Under the pieces are notes generated by a model, which was given only the letters and a program-made list of their open reading frames with translations, did no database searches and was not told the DNA's origin. 64,000 nt of DNA, taken from Streptomyces sp. CB02980 (lineage in GTDB: Bacteria > Actinomycetota > Actinomycetes > Streptomycetales > Streptomycetaceae). The stretch covers positions 1 to 64,000 of the forward strand of contig NZ_JACSCH020000003.1 in the NCBI RefSeq assembly GCF_014451325.2, written 5' to 3'. Of the stretch, positions 46,702 through 55,920 are shown in pieces. Within the stretch, counting starts at the first letter, position 1; each line of letters begins with the position of its first letter. A program made the translations under genes and the position numbers.

Positions 46702-46902
46702 TCAGGGCGTGCGCGGGCGCAGCCGGCGGCGCAGGGCGGCCCCGAGACCGCCCCGCGCCGGGCGTCCCGCCAGGACCCGCTCGAAGCGACGCCGGTCGCG
46801 GACCGACCGCAGGACGGCGACGTCATGGGTGCCGGGCGCCGGCGGCATCGGCTCACCGAGCCGGGCGGCGCGGTACGTGTCGAAGAGGTACTGATGCGTC
46901 AC
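46702..46902 (-). CDS. Small basic protein divergent from an ArsR-type regulator
   Basis: The 66-residue protein starts MTHQYLFDTYRAARLGEPMPPAPG. It continues with a basic region (SVRDRRRFERVLAGRP and LRRRLRPRTP). No domain is recognised. GTG 46902 is preferred to ATG 46908 since GAGG lies about 9 nt from the GTG but 2 nt from the ATG. Its position opposite an ArsR-type gene with paired operators between them suggests it is a regulated target. Short Arg-rich Streptomyces proteins of this kind are common and uncharacterised. Confidence 0.6.
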   Translation of the reverse strand: MTHQYLFDTYRAARLGEPMPPAPGTHDVAVLRSVRDRRRFERVLAGRPARGGLGAALRRRLRPRTP

Positions 46903-46948
46903 GTTCATGTCCTCACCGTGCGCCGCGCCCCGGAGCGTCGGCCCGTCG

Positions 46949-47012
46949 TTTGACGAGGGTCGTCAAATGGCGCCCGGAACCGCACAGGGCGTCGATTGAC
47001 GGCCCTCGTCAA
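46949..47012. promoter_or_regulatory. Two palindromic operators for the ArsR-type regulator
   Basis: Site 1 is TTTGACG-AGGGT-CGTCAAA (46949-46967). Site 2 is TTGACG-GCCCT-CGTCAA (46996-47012). Their centres are 46 bp apart, and they lie between the small gene and the regulator. Confidence 0.75.
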
Positions 47013-47060
47013 ACGACGCGACAGCGCCGCCGCCCGACCCCGCACCATAGGGGGGTGAGC

Positions 47061-48143
47061 GTGACCATCGACATCACCGGACTTCCGCACGAGCGGATCA
47101 CCTTCTGCCCCTCGCCGCTGGCGGAGCTCGGCAACGCCCTGCACGCCCTCGCCGAGCCCGCCCATCACGCCCGGCTGCACGCCTGGACGACCGCCACCTC
47201 CGCCGCCATGAAGCCCGAGCTCGCGGACCGGCTGCACGAGGCCGACTTCATGTGGCGGTCCACCCGCTCCGACTTCCTGCTGCCCGCGAGGCCGCGCGAG
47301 ACCCTCGCCGAGGAGCTGGACGACCTCGACCGCCTGGACGACGAGAAGTACGTCGGCGCGGCCCTGGAGATCTCCTGCAGCAGCCGCTACTCCGAGGGCA
47401 TCCCGTCCCCGCTGGTCGACGAGCAGTCCCGCCGCCGCGCCCTCGACCTGGCCTCCGCGCGCGGGCCGCGCCAGGCGGCCTTCGTGGAGCGGATGCTGGC
47501 CGAGCCGACCGCCACGCGCGCGTGGATCCGCCGGCTCCTGGAGGACTGCGACGACGCGTTCTTCGCCGACACCTGGCGCCGGGTCCGCGTCCAGCTCGCC
47601 GCCGACGCCCGCCACAAGACCGAGCTGCTGCGCCGCAAGGGCCTGGCCGAGGCCCTGACGGCCGCCTCGCCCGCGCTCGCCCTGGAGGACGGACCGCACG
47701 GCACCCGGATCGTCGTCGACAAGCTGGTGCACGGCCGGACGGAGGCGCAGGGCGCCGCCGTGACGCTGGTGCCGACGGCGTTCGGCTGGCCTCACCTCTT
47801 CGCCACGAGCGCCCCCGGCTGGCAGCCGGTGATCCAGTACCCGGCCGCCACCCGTGACGTCGGCGGCGCCGAGCCCGTCGAGACGGTCAAGCTGCGCCTG
47901 GAGGCCATCGCCCACCCGATGCGGATGCGGCTGTGCCGCAACCTGGCGCGCGGCTCGTACTCCACGAGCGAGCTGGCCGACGCGTACGGCATCACCGCGC
48001 CCGAGGTCTCCCGCCACCTCACCGTCCTGAAGAAGGCGGGCCTGCTCACCACACAGCGCCGCGGCCGGTACGTGCTGCACCAGCTCGACTTCTCCGTCGT
48101 CGCCCGCCTCGGCAGCGACTTCCTGGAGAGCGTGCTGCGGTAG
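47061..48143 (+). CDS. ArsR-type HTH regulator with large N-terminal domain (DUF5937-like)
   Basis: The 360-residue protein has a long N-terminal helical region of unknown function (about 1-260; LAELGNALHALAEPAHHARL, FLLPARPRETLAEELDDLDRL) that resembles DUF5937. Its C-terminal winged helix is ArsR-like (about 275-350; RLEAIAHPMRMRLCRNLARGSYSTSELADAYGITAPEVSRHLTVLKKAGLL, named by its ends RLEAI and AGLL). No metal-binding CxC motif is present, so it probably binds an organic ligand or a protein. GTG 47061 has GGGGG 5 nt upstream; GTG 47055 is an alternative. Confidence 0.88.
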   Translation: MTIDITGLPHERITFCPSPLAELGNALHALAEPAHHARLHAWTTATSAAMKPELADRLHEADFMWRSTRSDFLLPARPRETLAEELDDLDRLDDEKYVGAALEISCSSRYSEGIPSPLVDEQSRRRALDLASARGPRQAAFVERMLAEPTATRAWIRRLLEDCDDAFFADTWRRVRVQLAADARHKTELLRRKGLAEALTAASPALALEDGPHGTRIVVDKLVHGRTEAQGAAVTLVPTAFGWPHLFATSAPGWQPVIQYPAATRDVGGAEPVETVKLRLEAIAHPMRMRLCRNLARGSYSTSELADAYGITAPEVSRHLTVLKKAGLLTTQRRGRYVLHQLDFSVVARLGSDFLESVLR

Positions 48144-48164
48144 GACCCGGTCCCGGCCCGATGT

Positions 48165-48197
48165 GCCTGCCGGGCCGTCGACCGGGGCCCGGCAGGC
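48165..48197. terminator. Bidirectional hairpin terminator
   Basis: A perfect 12-bp stem GCCTGCCGGGCC/GGCCCGGCAGGC (48165-48176, 48186-48197) lies between convergent genes. Confidence 0.8.
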
Positions 48198-48198
48198 C

Positions 48199-48810
48199 TC
48201 AGTCGAAGCGGATGTGGGAGAGGCCCACCCGGAGCCGCCGCAGCCGGTGCCGCAACGACCCGTCCGTGTTCGGCTCGGGCCGCAGTCCGGCCAGCTCCGC
48301 GACCCGGTCGGCCGCCTCCGGGACCGTCAGCCGGTCCGTACGGAGGTGGTGGGCGAACTCGGGGGCCGCCAAGCGCTCCAGGCACTCGTCCAGCTTGGCC
48401 ACGGCGAAGCTCTCCCGCTTCAGTCCCCGCCCGAGGCCCCGCTCCACCAGCCGCCCCAGGACCGTCTCCCGCTCGGCGAGCAGCGCGACGTGACACACCC
48501 GGTCCGCGCCGTGGTCCGCGCGCAGCCTGCCGACGATCTCGGCGAAGTACGCCGGGTCGGTGAGCGTCATCGGCACGATCACGGGCCCGTGCCCGTACTC
48601 CCGCAGCGCCAGGTCCAGCACCTCGTGCACGCCCTGCCGCCAGGCCCGCAGGTCCTGGAAGTCACCTCTGAGCGCGGGCGGCAGCGTCCGGTGCAGCCCG
48701 AAGCCGATGTGCTCCGGGTCGCACACCACGCCGCCCGGCAGCCGGCGCCGGAGCTCGTACGCGGTCTGCGTCTTGCCCCCGCCGAAGGGACCGTTGATCC
48801 ACAGCAGCAT
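48199..48810 (-). CDS. TmrB-like P-loop ATP-binding protein
   Basis: The 203-residue protein begins MLLWINGPFGGGKTQTAYELRRRL, a Walker A loop at the extreme N-terminus. It also has VVCDPEHIGFGL, HGPVIVPMTLTDPAYFAEI and HVALLAERETVLGRLVERG. This matches the AAA/kinase-like family that includes Bacillus TmrB, a tunicamycin-resistance ATP-binding protein. Resistance function here is not established. It follows the NarL-type response regulator on the same strand after 17 bp and could be cotranscribed. Confidence 0.82.
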   Translation of the reverse strand: MLLWINGPFGGGKTQTAYELRRRLPGGVVCDPEHIGFGLHRTLPPALRGDFQDLRAWRQGVHEVLDLALREYGHGPVIVPMTLTDPAYFAEIVGRLRADHGADRVCHVALLAERETVLGRLVERGLGRGLKRESFAVAKLDECLERLAAPEFAHHLRTDRLTVPEAADRVAELAGLRPEPNTDGSLRHRLRRLRVGLSHIRFD

Positions 48811-48827
48811 CGAGGCGCCCTCCTCGC

Positions 48828-49505
48828 TCAGTTCGCCGCGCCGCCGCCCGCCCGGACCAGGCCCGTCTCGTACGCGAGGACGACGACCTGGACCCGGTCG
48901 CGCAGACCCAGCTTGGTCAGGATGCGGCCCACATGGGTCTTCACCGTCGCCTCGGAGAGGACGAGCCGGGCGGCGATCTCGCCGTTCGACAGGCCCTGCG
49001 CGACCAGCATCATCACCTCGCGCTCCCGGTCGGTGAGCCGTCCCAGCTCCTTGCGCTCGGGCTCCTTGCCCGACGACGGCAGCATCGGCGAGAAACGGTC
49101 GAGGAGCCGCCGGGTGGTCGAGGGCGCCACCACCGCGTCACCGCTGTGGACCGAGCGGATCGCGCCGAGCAGCTCCGCCGGCGGCACGTCCTTCAGCATG
49201 AAGCCGCTCGCGCCCGCCTTCAGCCCCGAGAACGCGTACTCGTCGAGGTCGAAGGTGGTCAGGATCAGCACCTTCGGCGCGTCCGGCTGGGAGCAGATCC
49301 GCCGGGTCGTCTCCACCCCGTCGAGCTTGGGCATGCGCACATCCATCAGCACGACGTCGACCGCCGTCGAACGCAGCACCTCAAGCGCCTCGACCCCGTC
49401 GCCCGCCTCCGCCACGACCTCCATGTCCGGCTGGGCGGCCAGCACCATACGGAAACCGGTGCGCAGCAGCACCTGGTCGTCGACAAGCATCACGCGGATG
49501 GACAT
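48828..49505 (-). CDS. NarL/LuxR-type response regulator
   Basis: The 225-residue regulator has a receiver with the Asp9-Asp10 pair, phospho-acceptor Asp55 (VVLMDVRMPK) and Lys in FMLKDVPP. A LuxR-type HTH follows (about 155-215; RLTDREREVMMLVAQGLSNGEIAARL). It pairs with the sensor kinase encoded 18 bp upstream. The regulated genes are unknown. Cotranscription with the TmrB-like gene makes an antibiotic- or envelope-related output possible. Confidence 0.95.
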   Translation of the reverse strand: MSIRVMLVDDQVLLRTGFRMVLAAQPDMEVVAEAGDGVEALEVLRSTAVDVVLMDVRMPKLDGVETTRRICSQPDAPKVLILTTFDLDEYAFSGLKAGASGFMLKDVPPAELLGAIRSVHSGDAVVAPSTTRRLLDRFSPMLPSSGKEPERKELGRLTDREREVMMLVAQGLSNGEIAARLVLSEATVKTHVGRILTKLGLRDRVQVVVLAYETGLVRAGGGAAN

Positions 49506-49523
49506 CAGATTCCTTCGGGGTCG

Positions 49524-50732
49524 TCAGTGAGCGGACTTGAGAGGGAGCAGGGCGCTGATCCGGAAGCCTCCACCGGGACGCGGGCCCGCGTCCAGCGTGC
49601 CGCCGACCATGCCGACCCGCTCCCGCATGCCGATCAGACCGTGGCCCCGGCCGTCGGCACCCCCGTCCTCGTACATCTCCTGCGGCGCTCCCCGGCCGTC
49701 GTCCTCGACGAGCAGTCCGAGGCCGTCGTCGAAGTACACCAGCCGGACGCTGGCCCCGACGTCAGGACCGCCGTGCTTGCGCGAGTTGGTGAGGGCCTCC
49801 TGCACGATCCGGTACGCGGTGAGCTCGACGCCGCTGGGCAGCGGGCGCGGGCTCCCCTCGATCGCGAAGTCCACGGTCAGACCGGCCCCCCGCACCTGCT
49901 CGACCAGGTCCTCGATCTGCTTCACGTCGGGCTGCGGCACGTACTCCCCGGCCTCCTGGTGCTCACCGGTCCGCAGGATGCCGAGCAGCCTGCGCATCTC
50001 GGCGAGCGCCTGCCGGCCGGTGGTGGAGATGGTGTCCAGGGCCTGCTTGGCGGTCTCCGGGGAGGAGTCCATGACGTACGCGGCGCCGTCGGCCTGCACC
50101 ACCATCACCGACACGTTGTGCGCGACGACGTCGTGCAGCTCGCGGGCGATCCGGGCCCGCTCGGCGGCGACCGCGACCTTGGCCTGCGCCTCGCGCTCCC
50201 GCTCCAGGCGGGAGGCCCGCTCCTCAAGCTGCGCGAAGTAGGCGCGGCGGGTGCGGAGCGAGTCGCCGAGGACCCAGGCGAGTGCGAACGGGACGGTCAT
50301 GATGACCGTGAAAAAGACCTTGGCCGCAGCGGACTCGGTCCCTTCCATGGGCCATCTCAGCTGGGAGAGCGTGGCGGCGCAGAGTCCGCCGGCCAGCGCG
50401 AGCCGGGACGCCCAGCGGGGTCCGTCGTGCGCGGCGACGGTGTAGATGATCACGAGCATGGCGAAGTCGGCCATGAACGGCGTCAGGCCGAAGGCGAGCT
50501 GCCCCAGCCCGAGGCCGACCGAGAGGACCAGCATCTTCTCCGGGGCGCGGCGCCTCAGGGCCACGACCAGGGAGAAGAGCACGGCGACGAGGGCGTACCC
50601 AACGGGATGGCCCTCCACCGTGCCCTGGCCGGCCGACACCACCCACAGCATGGAGAACCCCAGGAGGACGACCGCCCAGAAGGTGTCGACGCCCGTCGGG
50701 TGTCTGCGGATGAAGTCGTAAAGGCGCTGCAC
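49524..50732 (-). CDS. NarL-type sensor histidine kinase
   Basis: The 402-residue kinase has an N-terminal block of four to five transmembrane helices (about 15-150) with hardly any extracellular domain, a coiled-coil ([20 protein letters not shown]), the HisKA_3 motif [20 protein letters not shown] with His200, and a [19 protein letters not shown]-binding segment. Such kinases sense signals within or near the membrane. GTG 50732 lies 7 nt after TACTCT (50745-50740), giving a leaderless transcript. It is divergent from the methyltransferase at 50830. Confidence 0.94.
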   Translation of the reverse strand: MQRLYDFIRRHPTGVDTFWAVVLLGFSMLWVVSAGQGTVEGHPVGYALVAVLFSLVVALRRRAPEKMLVLSVGLGLGQLAFGLTPFMADFAMLVIIYTVAAHDGPRWASRLALAGGLCAATLSQLRWPMEGTESAAAKVFFTVIMTVPFALAWVLGDSLRTRRAYFAQLEERASRLEREREAQAKVAVAAERARIARELHDVVAHNVSVMVVQADGAAYVMDSSPETAKQALDTISTTGRQALAEMRRLLGILRTGEHQEAGEYVPQPDVKQIEDLVEQVRGAGLTVDFAIEGSPRPLPSGVELTAYRIVQEALTNSRKHGGPDVGASVRLVYFDDGLGLLVEDDGRGAPQEMYEDGGADGRGHGLIGMRERVGMVGGTLDAGPRPGGGFRISALLPLKSAH

Positions 50733-50829
50733 GTCACCCAGAGTAGGGAAGGGAGATAGGTGCAGGGATCAACCGTGGGGTCGATCCTTGGCGCGGGACC
50801 CGTACTCCCCGAGGTGGAGACTGGGGCGC

Positions 50830-51942
50830 GTGACGGATGAGACGTGTCAGTGGCAGGGGTGGCGGCAGGCCACGGAACGGGCGCTGTACGGCCCGGGGGG
50901 CTTCTATCTGCGACCCGAGGGGCCGGCGGGACACTTCCGCACCTCGGTGCACGCCTCCCCGCTCTTCGCGGCGGCGGTGGCCCGGCTGCTCGCCGAGGTC
51001 GCGCAGGAGCTGGGAACGTCCGAGGTCGACCTCGTCGACGTGGGCGCGGGGCGGGGGGAGCTGCTCACGGGAGTACTCACCGCGATCGGGAGCGGCGACG
51101 GCGCCACGGGCCGCATCACGGGTGACGCCACGGGCGACGTCACAAGCGACATCCCGGGTGGCCTGACGGTCCGGGCGTACGCCGTCGAGCGCGCGGACCG
51201 GCCCGCCGGGCTCGATCCCCGGATCGAGTGGACCGACCGGCTGCCCCGGGGCGTGCGGGGGCTCGTCTTCGCGAACGAGTGGCTCGACAACGTGCCGGTG
51301 GACGTCGCCGAGGCGGACGCCGAGGGCACGGCCCGGTACGTCGAGGTCCGCCCGGACGGCACGGAACGGCTCGGCGATCCCGTCTCCGGCGCGGACGCGG
51401 AGTGGCTGGCCCGCTGGTGGCCGCTGCGGGAGCCGGGCGCGCGGGCCGAGATCGGCCGGCCGCGCGACGAGGCCTGGGCGTCGGCGGTGGCCTCGCTGTC
51501 GGCGGGCCGCGCGGTGGCCGTGGACTACGCGCACGTACGGGACGCCCGACCGCCCTTCGGCTCGCTGACCGGCTTCCGGGCGGGCCGCGAGGTCCCGCCG
51601 GTGCCGGACGGCAGCTGCGACCTGACGGCGCATGTGGCGCTGGACGCGTGCGCGGCGGCGGTCGGCGACGGTGGCGGTGGCGATGCCGGCGGCAGCGGCG
51701 AGGACGGGCCGCGCGTGGCCGAGCTGGTCACACAACGGGAGGCGCTCGGGCGGCTCGGGGTGTCCGGCGGGCGACCGCCGCTCGCCCTCGCCTCGACCGA
51801 CCCCGTCGCGTACGTCCGTGCCCTCTCCTCCGCCGGGGAGGCCGCCGAGCTCACCGCCCGCGGCGGTCTCGGCGACTTCCTCTGGCTGACCCGGCGGGTC
51901 CCGGGCGGGGCTACGAGGCCTCCGGGGGAGGGGGGATACTGA
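50830..51942 (+). CDS. MidA/NDUFAF7-like SAM-dependent methyltransferase
   Basis: The 370-residue protein has [25 protein letters not shown] near the start, the SAM motif [28 protein letters not shown] and [18 protein letters not shown]. The last is equivalent to the NE-x-x-D-x-x-PV signature of the PF02636 (MidA/NDUFAF7) family, of which the mitochondrial member methylates an arginine of the 49-kDa complex I subunit. The next gene, 4 bp away, encodes exactly that subunit type (NuoD). A low-complexity [11 protein letters not shown] insertion lies near residue 100. The GTG start is supported by the family N-terminus. Confidence 0.85.
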   Translation: MTDETCQWQGWRQATERALYGPGGFYLRPEGPAGHFRTSVHASPLFAAAVARLLAEVAQELGTSEVDLVDVGAGRGELLTGVLTAIGSGDGATGRITGDATGDVTSDIPGGLTVRAYAVERADRPAGLDPRIEWTDRLPRGVRGLVFANEWLDNVPVDVAEADAEGTARYVEVRPDGTERLGDPVSGADAEWLARWWPLREPGARAEIGRPRDEAWASAVASLSAGRAVAVDYAHVRDARPPFGSLTGFRAGREVPPVPDGSCDLTAHVALDACAAAVGDGGGGDAGGSGEDGPRVAELVTQREALGRLGVSGGRPPLALASTDPVAYVRALSSAGEAAELTARGGLGDFLWLTRRVPGGATRPPGEGGY

Positions 51943-51946
51943 CCGC

Positions 51947-53089
51947 ATGACGGAGACGACGGTCGGCATCGGCGGCGCGGCGGAGAGCACCGACATGGTG
52001 CTGAACATCGGGCCGCAGCATCCCTCGACCCACGGTGTGCTCCGGCTGCGGCTCGTACTCGACGGCGAGGTCGTGCGGCAGGCCGAGCCGGTGATCGGCT
52101 ATATGCACCGCGGCGCCGAGAAGCTCTTCGAGGCGCGGGACTACCGGCAGATCATCATGCTGGCCAACCGACACGACTGGCTCTCCGCCTTCTCGAACGA
52201 GCTCGGCGTGGTCATGGCCGTCGAGCGGATGCTGGGCATGGAGGTCCCCGAGCGCGCGGTGTGGACCCGCACGCTCCTCGCCGAGCTGAACCGGGTCCTC
52301 AACCATTTGATGTTCCTCGGCTCGTACCCCCTCGAACTGGGCGGTATCACCCCGGTCTTCCACGCCTTCCGGGAGCGGGAGGAGCTCCAGGCCGTGATGG
52401 AGGAGGTCTCCGGCGGCCGGATGCACTACATGTTCAACCGGGTCGGGGGCCTCAAGGAGGACCTGCCCGCCGGCTGGCTGGGCCGGGCCCGCCAGGCGGT
52501 CGCCGACGTCCGCTCGCGGATGGACGTGTACGACCGGCTCGTCCTCGGCAACGAGATCTTCCGGGGCCGTACGCGGGGGGTCGGCGTGCTGTCCCCGGCG
52601 GCGGTCCACGCGTACGGGGTGTCGGGGCCCATCGCCCGCGCCTCGGGCGTCGACTTCGACCTGCGCCGCGACGAGCCGTACCTGGCCTACGGGGAGCTCC
52701 AGGACACCCTGCGGGTCGTGGTCCGCGAGGAGGGCGACTGCCTGGCCCGGTTCGAGTGCCTGCTGGAGCAGACGCACAACTCCCTGGACCTCGCGGACGC
52801 GTGCCTGGACCGGATGGCGGAGCTGGCGCCGGGGCCGATCAACCAGCGGCTGCCGAAGGTGCTCAAGGCGCCGGAGGGACACACGTACGCGTGGACCGAG
52901 AATCCGCTCGGTGTGAACGGCTACTACCTGGTGTCCAAGGGCGAGAAGACCCCGTACCGGCTGAAGCTGCGCTCGGCGTCGTTCAACAACATCCAGGCGC
53001 TGGTGGAACTGCTGCCGGGGACGCTTGTCGCGGACATGGTGGCGATCCTGGGCTCGCTGTTCTTCGTCGTCGGCGACATCGACAAGTAG
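51947..53089 (+). CDS. Orphan NADH-quinone oxidoreductase subunit D-like protein
   Basis: The 380-residue protein is a NuoD (49-kDa, NDUFS2-like) paralogue: [50 protein letters not shown] and the C-terminal [18 protein letters not shown] are all family marks. Other nuo genes are absent nearby, so it is not part of the main 14-gene operon and may serve an alternative complex or have a new role. Arg55 in MHRG corresponds to the arginine reported as methylated in mitochondrial NDUFS2 (alignment from memory). It is probably translationally linked to the methyltransferase. Confidence 0.9.
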   Translation: MTETTVGIGGAAESTDMVLNIGPQHPSTHGVLRLRLVLDGEVVRQAEPVIGYMHRGAEKLFEARDYRQIIMLANRHDWLSAFSNELGVVMAVERMLGMEVPERAVWTRTLLAELNRVLNHLMFLGSYPLELGGITPVFHAFREREELQAVMEEVSGGRMHYMFNRVGGLKEDLPAGWLGRARQAVADVRSRMDVYDRLVLGNEIFRGRTRGVGVLSPAAVHAYGVSGPIARASGVDFDLRRDEPYLAYGELQDTLRVVVREEGDCLARFECLLEQTHNSLDLADACLDRMAELAPGPINQRLPKVLKAPEGHTYAWTENPLGVNGYYLVSKGEKTPYRLKLRSASFNNIQALVELLPGTLVADMVAILGSLFFVVGDIDK

Positions 53090-53196
53090 CGAGGACCTGA
53101 CTGCGCCCCTGACCCGGGGCTTGGGGCTTGGGGCTTGGGGCGGTTGTCCCTGGCCCGGGGCCGGGGCTGTGCCCCTCAACCGGGGCCCGGCCGGTG

Positions 53197-53685
53197 TCAG
53201 CGCTCCCGGCGCATGACGACGTACTCCCGCTCCTCCTTGCCGGGGCGGCGCCGGTCCACCACCGCCCAGCCCCAGCGCGCGTACCGGTCCGTCAGTTCCG
53301 GTACGTCGAGGGTCATGAGCAGGGCCGGCCGGGGCGTCCCGGCCGCGAGCAGGGCGTCGTGGAGACCGCGGCCGATGCCACGTCCCTGGTGACCGGGGAC
53401 GACAACGAGCTCGGCGAGTTCGAAGGCGGTCTCACCGCCGGTCAGGACGGTGTCGGTCCAGCCGGCCGCGAACCCGAGCAGGGCCCCGTCGGCGTCGAGC
53501 GCGACCACCGCGGTGAAGTCGTCCCGCCGCGCGGCCGAGTCGAGCAGCCGGTCCACGGTGCGCACGGCACCGAGCGGCGGCTCGTGCCAGGGAGCACCGC
53601 AGAAGGCCTGGGCACTCAGGGCGAGCAGTTCGTCACGGTGCCCGGCGACCTCACCGGCCGGGAAGTCGGTGAGGCGGTACGTCAC
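53197..53685 (-). CDS. GNAT-family N-acetyltransferase
   Basis: The 162-residue GNAT protein has FELAELVVVPGHQGRGIGRGLHDALL (acetyl-CoA pyrophosphate loop Q/R-x-x-G-x-G/A) and RYARWGWAVVDRRRPGKEE at the C-terminus. The substrate is unknown. GTG 53685 overlaps the stop of the coiled-coil membrane gene upstream in GTGA, so the pair is coupled, although no functional link is obvious. Confidence 0.9.
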   Translation of the reverse strand: MTYRLTDFPAGEVAGHRDELLALSAQAFCGAPWHEPPLGAVRTVDRLLDSAARRDDFTAVVALDADGALLGFAAGWTDTVLTGGETAFELAELVVVPGHQGRGIGRGLHDALLAAGTPRPALLMTLDVPELTDRYARWGWAVVDRRRPGKEEREYVVMRRER

Positions 53686-54776
53686 GAGTTCACCGCACCG
53701 CGCAGTTCGGCCACATCGAGCTGCTCGGTCTCGTCGTGCGCCGTCAGGTCGATGACCTGGCCCACCGCCTGCACCTGCGCCTTCGTCTGCGCCGGCGCCA
53801 GCGGGTTCCCCGGCGTCCCCGTGGGGCTGACAGGGGTGAGCAGCGGGGCGCCGAGCGCCGCCTGCGTCGCCATGACCTCCTCCAGGACCTCTTCGCCCAC
53901 GACGTCGGCGAGGTCCGTGTGCTGCACCGCCTCGATCGCGGCCGCCGCCTTCTGCGTACCGAAGAAGTCGAAGTTGCCCTCGGGGCGCAGGACGGGCCTG
54001 CGGGCCGCGTACGGGACGATCGCGGACGCCGTCGGGACCGCAGGGACCTTCGTGGACGCGGGCGGAAGTGCGAGGGCGGGGGCGGCCGGTCGGCTGTGCT
54101 CGGTTCCGGCGGCCGCCGCGTGCTTCCCCTGCGGCTCCTCCGTCTCACGGGCCCGCTCGGCGAGGTCGCGCGCGCGGGCGGCCTCGGTGGTGCGGCGGGC
54201 CTGCTGGGCCGCGGCGTTGCGCGGGAGGTCGCGCAGCGCCTGGGCCGCGCGACGGTATGCCTCGGGCGTGGGCGTGGAGCCCCCGGCAGGCAGCGCCTTG
54301 GCGTCGCCGGCCGTACCGGTCGCCGACTCCAGCGCCAGGACACGGGCGCCTTCCAGCGCACTGGCCCGCTCGGTCTCGGCCGTGGCGTACCGGCGGAGCA
54401 GATCGGCGTGCTCGCCACGGAGCCCGGCCAGCTCCACCCGCTTGGCTCGGAGCTTCGCGTCGAGCCGCGAGCGAAGCGCGCGGGCCTCTTCGACGTCGGA
54501 CTCCAGCTCGGCGACCCGCTCCTCGGCCTTCCACTGGTCGGCGGTGCGGGCCCGGTCGAGCTCGGCGACCCGCAGTCCTGCGCCCCGGTCCCAACTGCGC
54601 ATGAGGACGGCACCGGTGACGGCGGCGGCCGCCGCGGCGGCCGCGAGCAGCCGTACGACGATCAGGTCACCGGGCAGCCAGGCGGCCGCGGCACACACGA
54701 CCGCGGCGCCGGCGACCGCGGAGGGCGGCAGCAGCTTGTGCAGAGGCGGGGAATGGCGGTGGCGTCCACGTGGCAT
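53682..54776 (-). CDS. Membrane protein with coiled coil and long low-complexity tail
   Basis: The 364-residue protein has a short basic start (MPRGRHRHSPPLHKL), two transmembrane helices (about 19-35 and 40-60), then a coiled coil (about 65-135; VAELDRARTADQWKAEERVAELESDVEEAR). A Pro/Ala-rich region follows, and an acidic C-terminus contains FDFFGTQKAAAAIEAVQHTDLADVVGEEVLEEVM. No enzyme motif is seen. It could be a scaffold at the membrane. ATG 54776 lies 7 nt after TAAATT (54789-54784), a leaderless start. It is coupled to the GNAT gene. Confidence 0.8.
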   Translation of the reverse strand: MPRGRHRHSPPLHKLLPPSAVAGAAVVCAAAAWLPGDLIVVRLLAAAAAAAAVTGAVLMRSWDRGAGLRVAELDRARTADQWKAEERVAELESDVEEARALRSRLDAKLRAKRVELAGLRGEHADLLRRYATAETERASALEGARVLALESATGTAGDAKALPAGGSTPTPEAYRRAAQALRDLPRNAAAQQARRTTEAARARDLAERARETEEPQGKHAAAAGTEHSRPAAPALALPPASTKVPAVPTASAIVPYAARRPVLRPEGNFDFFGTQKAAAAIEAVQHTDLADVVGEEVLEEVMATQAALGAPLLTPVSPTGTPGNPLAPAQTKAQVQAVGQVIDLTAHDETEQLDVAELRGAVNS

Positions 54777-54906
54777 GGCCTGAAATTTACCGTGCGTAGG
54801 CGCCGTGTGGGGTGTCGGCCCGGCAATCTCTTGGCCACTTCTCGTCACCAGAAGTGGATATCCACCGTTCCGGTTCCGTTTCGGGCCGACGCCCCTCACT
54901 CGACGC

Positions 54907-55914
54907 CTACTTGTTGAGCAGCCCCTTCGTCTCCAGATACGCCTTGGCGACGTCCTCCGGCTTCGCGCGCTCGGCGTCGACCTTGCGGTTGAGTTCGGCG
55001 AGATCCGCTGTGGTCAGCACCTTGGTGATCTTGTCCAGGGCGGCGGCTATCTCGGGGGAACCGGCGTCCTCGGCGTTCACCACGGGCAGCACGTTGTCGG
55101 CGTTCTGCAGCTTCTTGTCGTCCTCGAGGAAGACCAGGCCGTAGCTGTCGACGGTGGCGTCCGTGGTGGTCGTCAGGACCAGCTGGTCCACCCCGTCCTT
55201 CACCGCCTGCTTGGCCTGCGGGGTGCCGACGCCCTTGGGGTCGATCCCGGTCACGTCGATCCCGTACGTCTTCTTCAGGCCGGGCGCGCAGAACGGCCGC
55301 ACCGCGCATTCGTCGCCGGCGGCGATCTTCACCTTCAGCTTCGAACCGCCGAGATCGGAAAGCGTCTTCAGCTTGTTCTTCTCGGCGAATTCCTTCGTCA
55401 CCGCGAACGCGTTCTGATCGACCGCCTCACCGACCGCGAGAACCTTCAGGCCGCGCGGTTCGGCGAGCTTCCGCAGCGCCTCGACCGTGGCCGTCGCGTC
55501 ACCGGAGGCGACCGGCTTGTCCTCGGGCGCCTTCGGACCGTTCACCTTCGCGTTGAGGAATTCCGCGATGGTCGCCGCGTATTCGGGGACGACGTCGATC
55601 TCGCCCTTCTCCAGCGAGGGCTCGTACAGCTCGCGATTCTTCACGGTGGTGATGGATACGGAGTATCCGGCGTCCCGCAGCGCCTGGGCGTACAGCTCGG
55701 CGAGCACCTTGGCCTCGGTGAAGGCCGCCGCGCCGACGACCAGCGAGCCCTTCTTCGCGCCGCCGGAGTTCCCGGCGTCCCCGGAGCTTCCCGAGCCCTT
55801 CTTCTTGCCCTCCTCCAGGCTGTCACCGCCGCACGCGGCCAGCGCGACGGTCAGCGCCGCCGTCCCCAGCACCGCGCCCGCGATACGCGAGACCCTGTTC
55901 ACGAGATCACCCAT
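54907..55914 (-). CDS. OpuBC/ProX-type substrate-binding lipoprotein
   Basis: The 335-residue lipoprotein has signal and lipobox TVALAACGGDS, a Gly/Ser/Lys linker and a type II periplasmic-binding fold: VVGAAAFTEAKVLAELYAQAL, KGEIDVVPEYAATIAEFL, DQLVLTTTTDATVDSYGLVFLEDD. These are typical of glycine betaine/choline/carnitine-binding OpuC proteins. It supplies substrate to the two permeases and the ATPase around it. The annotated ATG 55914 is uncertain; a GTG at 55902 better fits a GGGTGAT ribosome site. Confidence 0.93.
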   Translation of the reverse strand: MGDLVNRVSRIAGAVLGTAALTVALAACGGDSLEEGKKKGSGSSGDAGNSGGAKKGSLVVGAAAFTEAKVLAELYAQALRDAGYSVSITTVKNRELYEPSLEKGEIDVVPEYAATIAEFLNAKVNGPKAPEDKPVASGDATATVEALRKLAEPRGLKVLAVGEAVDQNAFAVTKEFAEKNKLKTLSDLGGSKLKVKIAAGDECAVRPFCAPGLKKTYGIDVTGIDPKGVGTPQAKQAVKDGVDQLVLTTTTDATVDSYGLVFLEDDKKLQNADNVLPVVNAEDAGSPEIAAALDKITKVLTTADLAELNRKVDAERAKPEDVAKAYLETKGLLNK

Positions 55915-55920
55915 CCCCAG

